From Bacilli bacterium (GTDB taxonomy: Bacteria; Bacillota_I; Bacilli_A; RF39; UBA660), in NCBI GenBank assembly GCA_017470045.1, contig JAFUFG010000251.1, forward strand, positions 1 through 8,246: a stretch of DNA of 8,246 bases, read 5' to 3'. Under the pieces are notes generated by a model, which worked only from the letters and a program-made list of their open reading frames with translations, was not told where the DNA came from and searched no databases. The position numbers and the translations under genes were made by a program. Below, in pieces: positions 1 through 5,488 of this stretch (positions within the stretch are counted from its first letter, which is position 1; every line of letters begins with the position of its first letter).

Positions 1-316
1 ATTTAATAGAACAAATATTAATGGTATACCCTGTATCGAAACTACAAGTATAACGGAATCTACGACTGCAGTTACATACAACTTCAATCCATCCCCTTCA
101 ACAAATCCAAGATTTTCTGGAATCATTGCTGTAAGGGTTGATGAAGTTCCTACAAATACAGCACTTCCTGTTAGTTTTAATGTACCTAGTATTGCTGGTA
201 CAACTATTGCGCTAACTTTAATTGGGGGAACTCAAGCCACAGGTGCTGATTTAGAAGAAGGTATCCATTTAGTATTTTATGATAGATTCAATGGAGTTTT
301 ACAATTATTAGTTTAA
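1..316 (+). CDS. C-terminal end of a probable virion protein (partial)
   Basis: This reading frame is open from base 2 to a TAA at 314-316 and encodes the last 104 residues of a protein whose start lies left of the window. It is rich in Thr, Ser, Val, Ile and Pro, with short alternating hydrophobic stretches suggesting beta strands, no Cys cluster and no membrane helix. The C-terminus (TGADLEEGIHLVFYDRFNG followed by VLQLLV) has the style of phage head or tail fibre-type surface proteins, and I have the impression of similar endings in crAss-like virion proteins, but I cannot name the family. The next gene starts 3 nt downstream, so the two are probably co-transcribed. No in-frame TGA or Trp codon is present. 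Confidence 0.6.
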   Translation, partial: FNRTNINGIPCIETTSITESTTAVTYNFNPSPSTNPRFSGIIAVRVDEVPTNTALPVSFNVPSIAGTTIALTLIGGTQATGADLEEGIHLVFYDRFNGVLQLLV

Positions 317-319
317 TTT

Positions 320-826
320 ATGTTTCAATCAGTAAGACCAAATAGTCCTATATATGTACTTCATAAGGGCGATAATGCAAGATTGGAAACTGGTTATGTA
401 ATGAACCAACCAATTCCAAAACCAAAGTATCAAATGCCACATACTTTTGGACAACCTCAAGAAATGATTGTTGATTTAGTAGTGAAACTTAATGATACAA
501 CGGTAAATTATAATTCTTTACCAGCTCAAGCAGATATTTCTGATTCTTATAGTAATGGTGAAAATATTGTAATTTCAGATAGTAGAGACGCAATGAACGC
601 TGAAATAATGAGCGCCAAGCAAAAAAGTATAGAAATAATAAATAGTATTGGTTATCATAAAGCATTAATTGAGCAATATGATAAGTTACTATCAGACTTT
701 AATCCAGAAGTTGCTGAGAAGCAAGCTCAACAGCAAGAAATTGCATCTCTAAAACAACAAATGAATGAGATGAGTAAAAATATGGCCTTACTGGTTGAGC
801 AATTAAAAGGTAAAAAGCATGAATAG
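320..826 (+). CDS. Conserved-looking crAss-like phage protein with C-terminal coiled coil
   Basis: A 168-aa protein starting at an ATG 3 nt after the upstream stop and ending at TAG 824-826. Residues 1-70 (MFQSVRPNSPIYVLHKGD..., then KPKYQMPHTFGQPQEMIVDL) look like a compact beta-rich domain. Residues 95-168 are helical and Gln/Glu/Lys-rich with heptad-like spacing (EVAEKQAQQQEIASLKQQ, then MNEMSKNMALLVEQLK), predicting a coiled coil. I recall similar proteins among crAss-like phages next to structural genes but know no proven function, so a virion or assembly role is only an inference from its neighbours. The downstream gene starts inside its last codons, an 8-nt overlap typical of translational coupling. 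Confidence 0.75.
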   Translation: MFQSVRPNSPIYVLHKGDNARLETGYVMNQPIPKPKYQMPHTFGQPQEMIVDLVVKLNDTTVNYNSLPAQADISDSYSNGENIVISDSRDAMNAEIMSAKQKSIEIINSIGYHKALIEQYDKLLSDFNPEVAEKQAQQQEIASLKQQMNEMSKNMALLVEQLKGKKHE

Positions 827-998
827 AATGTGGGAAATTAGAGAAGGTTACGATCACGATTACAGAATGGGTCGTAAAGACAAGACTGTCGATGAGGCAT
901 ACGAATGCGGTTATGAAGATGGCTTCGAAGCTGCAATGGAAGAGTTAGGAGAACGTGGTTCAATGCGTTCTTATAAAACAAGAAGTAGATATCGTTAA
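819..998 (+). CDS. Small charged protein, 59 aa, function unknown
   Basis: ATG at 819 overlaps the preceding gene by 8 nt; TAA at 996-998. The protein is short and highly charged, with a Tyr/Gly/Asp/Glu-rich centre (EAYECGYEDGFEAAMEEL) and a basic Ser/Arg tail (SMRSYKTRSRYR). Proteins of this GYEDGFEAAM style are frequent as small ORFs in gut Bacteroidota phages, to my recollection. Its single Trp codon is TGG. The tight packing (overlap upstream, 2 nt to the next start) supports a real gene, but no function can be assigned. Confidence 0.65.
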   Translation: MNRMWEIREGYDHDYRMGRKDKTVDEAYECGYEDGFEAAMEELGERGSMRSYKTRSRYR

Positions 999-1000
999 AA

Positions 1001-1411
1001 ATGAGATTGGATGCTAGAGATAAGTTTCCTTCTGGAATGGAAGAATACTTAGGAATGTACGGCTGACATTTCTCAAAAAAGATGTGCGAATGAGCAACAT
1101 CAAGAATGTATAAAAAAGATGCAAATGGAAAAAAGAATTTTATTATACCGATGTCTAAAGATGGAGTTGATGAAGTTCTAAAGCGTTATAGTATAAAGAT
1201 AGAAAACAAAATCGGATACGATTATGTATTTGCTGCAAACATGTGTATGGCAGATTATATGGGTTCATCCATTGAAGACGAAAGGCATATGGCATTATTT
1301 GTAAAAGATTATGTTGACGATCAAGATGGATACAATGAGCTTCCATTTACTAGATTTTATGCAGATTGTATTGGGTCAGGAACACCAATTGTTTGAGAAG
1401 ATATGATATAA
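1001..1411 (+). CDS. Conserved-looking 136-aa phage protein, three TGA-encoded Trp
   Basis: Starts at ATG 1001, 2 nt after the upstream TAA, and ends at TAA 1409-1411. Under the standard code it would break at TGA 1064, 1091 and 1394; read as Trp these give GMYGWHFSKKMCEWATSRM near residues 19-37 and PIVWEDMI at the C-terminus, and the frame is otherwise uninterrupted. The protein is a soluble alpha/beta mixture, probably a single domain, with no membrane helix or recognised catalytic motif. The N-terminal motif (LDARDKFPSGMEEYL) is familiar to me from crAss-like genomes as a conserved protein of unknown function. Its stop codon overlaps the next ATG by one base (TAATG), indicating coupling with the HEKGH-containing gene. 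Confidence 0.75.
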
Positions 1412-1836
1412 TGATTAAACAGAATTTCTACCTTGAAGATTGAGATTGATATGTTACCGTATATTATGCAGTTGATACTTTCTACATGGACGATATATTA
1501 GGTAATTTAGAAGAAATAGGGTGCTCAGAAAAGAAAATAGATGAAATTGCTGAGAGTTTGGTAAAGCATCAATATAATACAGGTTTAACATATTCCAATC
1601 TGAGAGGTAGATGTTCTGTTATGGTTATTGGCTTAACTTCAACTCCAGCACAATTTCAAAATACATTTGATCATGAGAAAGGTCATTTAGCAATGCACAT
1701 TTGTGAAGTTGACGGAATAGATCCATTTTCTGAAGAATATCAGTATCTTACAGGTGATATAGGTCAATCGATGTTTCCTGTTGCTAAAAGATTTCTTTGT
1801 GAACATTGTAGAGTTAATTTAAAAGTTGGGGAATAA
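1411..1836 (+). CDS. Putative HExxH metallopeptidase-like protein
   Basis: A 141-aa protein. I chose ATG 1411 (overlapping the upstream stop as TAATG) rather than the inner ATG 1486, because TGA 1441 and 1447 read as Trp give a coherent N-terminus (MIKQNFYLEDWDWYVTVYYA). Residues 88-92 are HEKGH, matching the HExxH zinc-binding and catalytic motif of metallopeptidases, inside a hydrophobic helix context (TFDHEKGHLAMHI). Acidic residues E108/E109 could be a third ligand of the gluzincin kind. C130 and C133 form a CxxC near the C-terminus. No signal peptide is seen. If active it would be a small cytoplasmic or virion-associated protease, but HExxH occurs by chance in about one protein in many, so the activity is an inference. 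It is the last gene of its operon: the stop lies inside a terminator hairpin. Confidence 0.6.
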
Positions 1837-1857
1837 AAATTCTCCAACTTTTTTGTT
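1821..1857 (+). terminator. Intrinsic terminator ending the first operon
   Basis: The two arms 1821-1834 (AAAAGTTGGGGAAT) and 1839-1852 (ATTCTCCAACTTTT) pair over 14 positions with one G-U wobble around an AAAA loop, followed by a T-rich tract. The stop codon of the upstream gene (1834-1836) sits at the top of the stem. The T tract runs directly into the -33 element of the next promoter. Confidence 0.85.
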
Positions 1858-1883
1858 TTTATGAAAAAAATTTATTATATTTG
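1852..1883 (+). promoter_or_regulatory. Bacteroides-type promoter for the second operon
   Basis: TTTG at 1852-1855 and TATATTTG at 1876-1883 are separated by 20 nt and match the -33 (TTG) and -7 (TAnnTTTG) elements of the Bacteroidota housekeeping sigma factor. The same arrangement recurs at 3512-3543, and the 12 bases TTATATTTGCGG are identical in both. Transcription would begin around 1888-1891. Confidence 0.75.
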
Positions 1884-1900
1884 CGGCAAATGTAAAAACT

Positions 1901-2128
1901 TTGAAAATTTTGTCACAAAAAGAAAAACCTATACAACAGAAAAATCCAGATTTCCCCAAAAAGAAGCGATTTGAAGAGCTTCCAAGAAAGGAAAGTCCTG
2001 TGAAACCTTTGAGAATTACAAAGGCAAATAAAGAGGCGGATAAGAGACCTCGGGCTGGAAAAGTACAAATGGCGCCCAATTTACAAGGAAAGCCAAAAAT
2101 TATAGAAGATGGAAGGAAAATTAAGTAA
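1901..2128 (+). CDS. Small basic, Lys/Pro-rich, probably disordered protein (TTG start)
   Basis: A 75-aa protein if translation starts at TTG 1901; TAA at 2126-2128. No in-frame ATG is available until residue 57, so either TTG (1901 or 1910) is used or the gene is shorter. It is full of Lys, Arg and Pro (for example KNPDFPKKKRFEELPRKESP), with little hydrophobic core, which suggests a disordered nucleic-acid or protein binding tail. It begins only about 10 nt after the predicted transcription start, so the leader would be very short. The following membrane-protein gene starts 20 nt before its stop. Function is unknown; the composition makes a chance ORF possible, but the position right after a strong promoter favours a real gene. 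Confidence 0.5.
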   Translation: MKILSQKEKPIQQKNPDFPKKKRFEELPRKESPVKPLRITKANKEADKRPRAGKVQMAPNLQGKPKIIEDGRKIK

Positions 2129-2525
2129 GAAACTTACTTTACTAACTGTTAAATACGGAACGTGAGTAATTGGATTGGCTTATTTTTTACAAGTTGTATT
2201 GACTTGTTTCGGAATTCAATCTTTCTTATTAACCGATTTATTTGGACTAGCAATTGTTCCAACAATAGCATTACTTGCGTTTTCATTTTTTCTCGGATTC
2301 TGTTATTGACACAGACTTCCAATTTATTACGCTTTACTTGCCAATATTATCAATATTATAGATTTTTATATTGGTATTTCATTAACAGGAAAGTGAATGT
2401 TGATTATATACCTATTATTAGTAGGAGTGTTTATATTGATTGGATGTTTAATTAAAAATAAGAAAAATGCTGAAGAAAGAGACTCTGAAATTAGTTCTAC
2501 TCGATATGGTAGATGCAATTGATAA
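2109..2525 (+). CDS. Four-helix inner-membrane protein, holin candidate
   Basis: A 138-aa protein from ATG 2109 to TAA 2523-2525. TGA codons at 2163, 2307, 2394 and 2520 are read as Trp; no TGG is used. Four hydrophobic segments are visible: about residues 19-41 (WVIGLAYFLQVVLTCFGI...), 45-67 (LFGLAIVPTIALLAFSFFLG), 72-92 (IYYALLANIINIIDFYIGI) and 96-114 (WMLIIYLLLVGVFILIGCLI), followed by a charged tail ending RYGRCNW. The short basic N-terminus (KLSKKLTLLTVKYGTW) resembles a membrane protein I associate with crAss-like phages. Size, topology and position upstream of two spanin-like genes fit a holin, but no family signature proves it. It ends with the tandem TGA-TAA. The HTH gene begins 59 nt before its stop in another frame. 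Confidence 0.7.
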
Positions 2526-2763
2526 TGGAAATAGTAATTATACTGAAAAGGAATTAGATGAGATTTTAGATTCAATAAATCGAGTTACTAATACAAGGAA
2601 CAAGTTGAGTAAATATCAAGCTTGTTCATATTTAAATATTAGTAGAGCCACTTTTGATAATTGGGTAAGAGCTGGAAAGCTACCAGCCGGTAAGAAAGAG
2701 GCTGGATTTAAGGAGAAATTCTGGGAATTACAAGTACTTAAACGAATAAAGGATGAACGATAA
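2467..2763 (+). CDS. Helix-turn-helix DNA-binding protein (excisionase/MerR-like)
   Basis: A 98-aa protein from ATG 2467 to TAA 2761-2763. Residues 48-88 contain a winged-helix type HTH: SKYQACSYLNISRATFDNWV (helix, turn, recognition helix), then RAGKLPAGKKEAGFKEKFW (wing). This is the arrangement of MerR/excisionase-like phage proteins, where 'ISRATFDxxVRxGKxPxGxKxxGFKE' is a familiar pattern in Bacteroidota phages. Residues 1-40 form an acidic helical N-terminal extension. An inner ATG at 2506 would reduce the overlap with the upstream gene from 59 to 20 nt, but the N-terminal MLKKETLKLVLLDMVD resembles homologues, so I keep 2467. Both Trp codons are TGG. A local transcription regulator is likely; its target could be the nearby promoters. 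Confidence 0.8.
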   Translation: MLKKETLKLVLLDMVDAIDNGNSNYTEKELDEILDSINRVTNTRNKLSKYQACSYLNISRATFDNWVRAGKLPAGKKEAGFKEKFWELQVLKRIKDER

Positions 2764-3088
2764 AAAACTATTATATATCATTATATCTGCAATATTACTT
2801 ATAATGCTTATCATTGGTAATTTTAGGTATAATCGAGTTGTAAAACAATTATATAAGACAAAAATAGAAAATCTAGAACAGGTTGATTCTTTAGTTTATA
2901 TTAATGAGCAATTAAAGAAGGAAATATCAACTTATAAAATTGAGATTTCTGATTTAGAGAATAAAATAGACTCTCTCAAAGGTGTTAAAAATAAAATCCT
3001 TGTAAAAAGAGATGGAGTAGTTGTTTCAAAATCTGTTTCAGAGGGAATTGTTAAATTACAAGAAAACTTATCAAAATGAAACGACTAG
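2753..3088 (+). CDS. Membrane-anchored coiled-coil protein, possible inner-membrane spanin
   Basis: A 111-aa protein starting at ATG 2753 (11-nt overlap with the HTH gene) and ending at TAG 3086-3088 once TGA 3077 is read as Trp, which adds the tail WND. Residues 7-23 (LYIIISAILLIMLIIGNF) form one N-terminal membrane helix after a short basic start, giving an N-in, C-out topology. Residues 30-80 are a coiled coil (VKQLYKTKIENLEQVDSL, then EQLKKEISTYKIEISDLE). This is the layout of an Rz-type inner-membrane spanin, and the following gene, overlapping by 13 nt, encodes a secreted coiled-coil partner. The assignment rests on topology and neighbours; no sequence signature exists for spanins. Confidence 0.65.
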
Positions 3089-3504
3089 TTAGTATTTTAT
3101 TTTTATTTTTATCTTTTATATGTTATGCTCAATTACCAAAAGATGTTAAATGCATCGAAGTTGCATCACAAGTAGCAGATACAATGATTCTTATAAATAA
3201 ACCAGATTTGGATAAAATAAATACTGCATTTTATAGATTGGATGCGGCAGATTCATTACTTATAATTAATGAGGAAATCATAACAAATCTGGAAATTAAG
3301 AATAATACATTAAATGATATTATAAATTCTCAACAAACTATTATTGAGAATAAAGATATACAATTAGAACATATTCGTTCTAAAGATAAAGATGTAATCT
3401 CTGATTTAGAGAAACAAGTAAAGATTGCAAATAGAAAAAAGACATTTTGAGAATTTACAACCGGTTTAGGTGCATTGGGAATAATTTTTCTTGCAATATT
3501 CTAA
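3076..3504 (+). CDS. Secreted coiled-coil protein with C-terminal membrane helix, possible spanin
   Basis: A 142-aa protein from ATG 3076 to TAA 3502-3504. Residues 1-18 are a signal peptide (MKRLVSILFLFLSFICYA), probably cut before Gln19, as is common in Bacteroidota; the Cys at 16 lacks a good lipobox. Residues 55-120 form a long coiled coil (for example ADSLLIINEEIITNLEIK). TGA 3448 is read as Trp125 and opens a C-terminal hydrophobic segment (TTGLGALGIIFLAIF), so the membrane anchor exists only under TGA=Trp. Signal peptide plus C-terminal anchor is the topology of single-protein spanins. An alternative is a phage-encoded envelope or superinfection-exclusion protein. It is the last gene before the next promoter. 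Confidence 0.65.
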
Positions 3505-3507
3505 AAA

Positions 3508-3523
3508 TAAATTTGGAAATTTA
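3508..3523. repeat. Small perfect inverted repeat overlapping the -33 element
   Basis: TAAATTT (3508-3514) and AAATTTA (3517-3523) are perfect inverted repeats around GG. The left arm includes the first three bases of the TTTG at 3512-3515. It could be an operator for a dimeric regulator such as the nearby HTH protein, or simply AT-rich chance. Confidence 0.3.
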
Positions 3524-3543
3524 AAAATTATTTTTTATATTTG
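3512..3543 (+). promoter_or_regulatory. Bacteroides-type promoter for scaffold and capsid genes
   Basis: TTTG at 3512-3515, a 20-nt spacer and TATATTTG at 3536-3543 give the same -33/-7 geometry as the promoter at 1852-1883, and the -7 region is again followed by CGG. Transcription would start near 3548-3551, giving a 5' leader of roughly 22 nt before ATG 3573. Confidence 0.8.
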
Positions 3544-3572
3544 CGGAGTTTTAATGGGAATTAATAAGTATT

Positions 3573-4703
3573 ATGGAATTAAATGAAATGCCGTATGACT
3601 CTTTACTATCTAACGACGATGTTCAGGTAGATGAAGAAGTTGTTGAGGATGAAGTCATCGATGATGATCCTCTAGGATTGTCAGAGTTTGCAAATAGATC
3701 TGAAGAAGATACTAGCAATGAAGACGATTCACATGAAGAAACTGAAGAAAAAAATGAACCAGAAGAGCATTCTGATTACATTACAACATATTTAAAGGAG
3801 TATGGTATAGCCGATCCTTCAAAACTTCAGTTTGAAGACGAAGATGGGAAGATTGTTGAAAAAGATTTCAATTCTCTTTCTGATGAAGAGAAGTTAAACA
3901 TACTCAAAGAAATTTCAGATCCTGGTTATACAGATTATGAGAAGCAAGTGGTTGATTATTTGAGAAAGAATAATGCTACACTTGATGATGTAATCCAGTA
4001 TTATCAACAAAAAGCTATTGAAGATTATTTAAATCAAAACCCTGACCAAGTTAGGCATCGTACATATTCAATTGATGAATATACTGATGATGAACTTTAT
4101 TTAGCTGATTTAAAAAATAAATATCCAGAATTTACAGATGAAGAGCTTACTTCTAAACTTGAATCTGCTAAGTTAAATGAAGATCTTTTCGGAAAAGAGG
4201 TAAATGCGATTAGAACTTCTTTAAAACAGCAAGAAGACGAGGAGATTAAACATCAGGAAGAACTAGAGGCTCAAAGTTATCAAGAACTTCAGAATAATTT
4301 GCAGACTGCTATGGCTGATTTCACTGAAATCTTACTTGATCCAGATGATAAAAGTCAAGATGCAATGTCTCTACAAATTGAAGATGCAGACAGAAATGTA
4401 ATGTTAAGATATTTACTCGAAAGAGATAAAGATGGCAAAAGTCAATTAGTTAGAGACTTAGAAGATCCAAGAGCTCTTATTGAACTTGCTTATTATAGAA
4501 CTCGTGAACGTGACAACCTGACTGGACTAACCCGTTATTGGAAAAATGTTCTTGCTAACGAGCGTAAAGAAAAAGCAAGTCTTCAGAAGGAATTGGATAA
4601 ATATAAAAATAAAGAAAATAATTCGTCTGTGGTAACTCAACCTAAACCTCGCAATCAGAAACCTTCAACGAAGGCTAAAACAGTATTCGATATTTATGGT
4701 TAG
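3573..4703 (+). CDS. Acidic capsid scaffold-like protein
   Basis: A 376-aa protein from ATG 3573 to TAG 4701-4703. Residues 1-70 are extremely acidic (DDVQVDEEVVEDEVIDDDPL and an Glu/Asp run to residue 68). The middle is helical, with a coiled-coil stretch around residues 205-245 (QQEDEEIKHQEELEAQSYQE). The C-terminus is basic and Lys/Pro-rich (QPKPRNQKPSTKAKTVFDIY). Acidic head, helical body and small basic tail are typical of phage scaffolding proteins, whose C-terminus binds the capsid protein, and the gene lies 39 nt before the major capsid gene, the usual scaffold position. No protease motif is visible. The one Trp codon is TGG. The role is inferred from composition and synteny. Confidence 0.75.
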   Translation: MELNEMPYDSLLSNDDVQVDEEVVEDEVIDDDPLGLSEFANRSEEDTSNEDDSHEETEEKNEPEEHSDYITTYLKEYGIADPSKLQFEDEDGKIVEKDFNSLSDEEKLNILKEISDPGYTDYEKQVVDYLRKNNATLDDVIQYYQQKAIEDYLNQNPDQVRHRTYSIDEYTDDELYLADLKNKYPEFTDEELTSKLESAKLNEDLFGKEVNAIRTSLKQQEDEEIKHQEELEAQSYQELQNNLQTAMADFTEILLDPDDKSQDAMSLQIEDADRNVMLRYLLERDKDGKSQLVRDLEDPRALIELAYYRTRERDNLTGLTRYWKNVLANERKEKASLQKELDKYKNKENNSSVVTQPKPRNQKPSTKAKTVFDIYG

Positions 4704-4742
4704 TTATCTGTTTTAAATAATAATTAATTAATAAGTTAAAGT
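4704..4742 (+). other. Short AT-rich spacer between scaffold and capsid genes
   Basis: This 39-nt spacer contains the self-complementary AT run TTAATTAATTAA and no promoter of the -33/-7 type, hairpin terminator or ribosome binding site. Scaffold and capsid are therefore likely transcribed together from the promoter at 3512-3543. Confidence 0.5.
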
Positions 4743-4805
4743 ATGAGAATATCAGGTTTTACTACTATTAGACCTAACATGGCAGATACGAGAACTTATG
4801 AGGAT
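4743..4805 (+). CDS. Major capsid protein, exon 1 (codons 1-21)
   Basis: ATG 4743 opens a 63-nt exon encoding MRISGFTTIRPNMADTRTYE plus Asp21. It ends at T4805, the U of the P1 U-G pair of intron 1. Without splicing the ribosome meets TAA as the very first intron codon (4806-4808), so splicing is needed to make any capsid protein. Joining to 5039 keeps the frame and gives ...TYED|FMKFLGVKPARLG. The exon is too short for homology alone to prove it; the support is the intron structure and frame continuity. The whole gene runs 4743 to beyond the right edge. Confidence 0.75.
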
Positions 4806-5038
4806 TAACAATAGAAGTCCCAGGTTAGAGTAATCTAACTTTGCAAATCCCTTTAATTGCTGGAAAATCCTAACTTTATCATACTTTTGTAGGACAATCA
4901 GCAGCCAAGACTTAATTCTATTAAGTAAGGTTCAAAGACTATCTCGAAAGAGAGTAGGAAGAAATTCCGAAACGGGGGACACCCTACTGGGGTGATGATA
5001 TAGTCTGAACTTCATAGTAATATGAAGATAACACAATG
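4806..5038 (+). ncRNA. Group I intron 1, ORF-less
   Basis: A 233-nt self-splicing intron whose helices can be paired by eye. P1 is GGATT (4802-4806) with AGTCC (4816-4820), with U4805-G4817 at the 5' splice site. P2 is 4824-4829/4834-4839 with a GTAA loop. P3 is 4848-4852/4975-4979. P4 is TGCTG (4858-4862) with CAGCA (4899-4903). P5 is TCCTA/TAGGA (4868-4872/4890-4894). P7 is AGACTA (4936-4941) with TAGTCT (5001-5006). P7.1 is 4942-4945/4950-4953 with a GAAA loop, P8 is CACCC/GGGTG (4980-4984/4990-4994), and P9 is 5010-5016/5021-5027 with a GTAA loop. The terminal G is 5038; P10 pairs GAA 4814-4816 with exon TTC 5039-5041. P7.1 places it with the IA-type phage introns, and the 3' end AACACAATG resembles that of the T4 td intron as I remember it. 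Confidence 0.9.
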
Positions 5039-5488
5039 TTCATGAAGTTCCTTGGCGTTAAGCCCGCGAGATTAGGTCTAGTTTCAACAATGTACGATCA
5101 GTACACTATTACGCATCTTACTGAAGCACTTCAGAATATCTATACTAAAGGTAAACCAAGAGATAGCTTTAAAGATGTTGATTCTTTCGTTGTAGAGTGG
5201 AATATTGCTGTTAACCGCATTAAGAGAGTTCCTATCCTTCGTGTTGAAGGTGATGGTTGCAACGGTGCAGATATCCTTTTCTACTTCCCTGAGAATTACT
5301 ATCAGAAGTATGATACCTTTATTATTGAGAAGACTCGTGACCTCATCATTGTGATGAATCGTCCTCAGCGTCTTCGTGACAATGAATTCTTAGTGATTGG
5401 TAAGATTAACGATTCGGATTACACTTCTGCAATCGATCCTACTGCTCTGGCAGGCGAGATGACTCGCTTCGTGACTAATTATATGCCT
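5039..5488 (+). CDS. Major capsid protein, exon 2 (codons 22-171)
   Basis: A 450-nt exon encoding 150 residues from F22 to P171. It begins FMKFLGVKPARLGLVSTMYD and contains QYTITHLTEALQNIYTKGKP and MTRFVTNYMP, which I recognise as the HK97-fold major capsid protein of crAss-like phages. ATG 5036, which looks like a start, is the last three bases of intron 1 and is not the real start. Codon use differs from neighbouring genes: more CGT, CTC/CTT, GGT and C-ending codons (for example cgtcctcagcgtcttcgt), typical of a highly expressed gene. The single Trp is TGG. Unspliced, the frame would run into the intron and stop at TAA 5537-5539. Confidence 0.85.

Noticed and set aside
1155..1346. Reverse-strand frames at 1155-1346, 2366-2575 and 5995-6186.
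   Set aside because: Each lies opposite a better supported + strand gene and shows no motif.
1819..2079. An 86-codon reverse-strand frame over the terminator and the basic protein gene.
   Set aside because: It runs through the terminator and promoter, and all supported genes are on the + strand; Phe-rich sequence is the complement of Lys codons.
2162..2455. A 97-codon forward frame inside the membrane-protein gene.
   Set aside because: Shadow of the gene at 2109-2525, which has clear membrane helices and fits the TGA=Trp code.
3554..3572. ATG 3554 as an earlier start for the scaffold gene.
   Set aside because: It is in another frame and yields only a 19-residue peptide even with TGA=Trp.
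824..4703. TAG read as Gln, as in other crAss-like phages.
   Set aside because: TAG ends the genes at 824, 3086 and 4701 in places fitting the next gene start, and no in-frame TAG occurs within the supported genes.
5036..5038. ATG 5036 as the start of the capsid gene.
   Set aside because: These are the last three bases of intron 1 (terminal G at 5038); P10 pairing and the frame fit exon 1 at 4743-4805.
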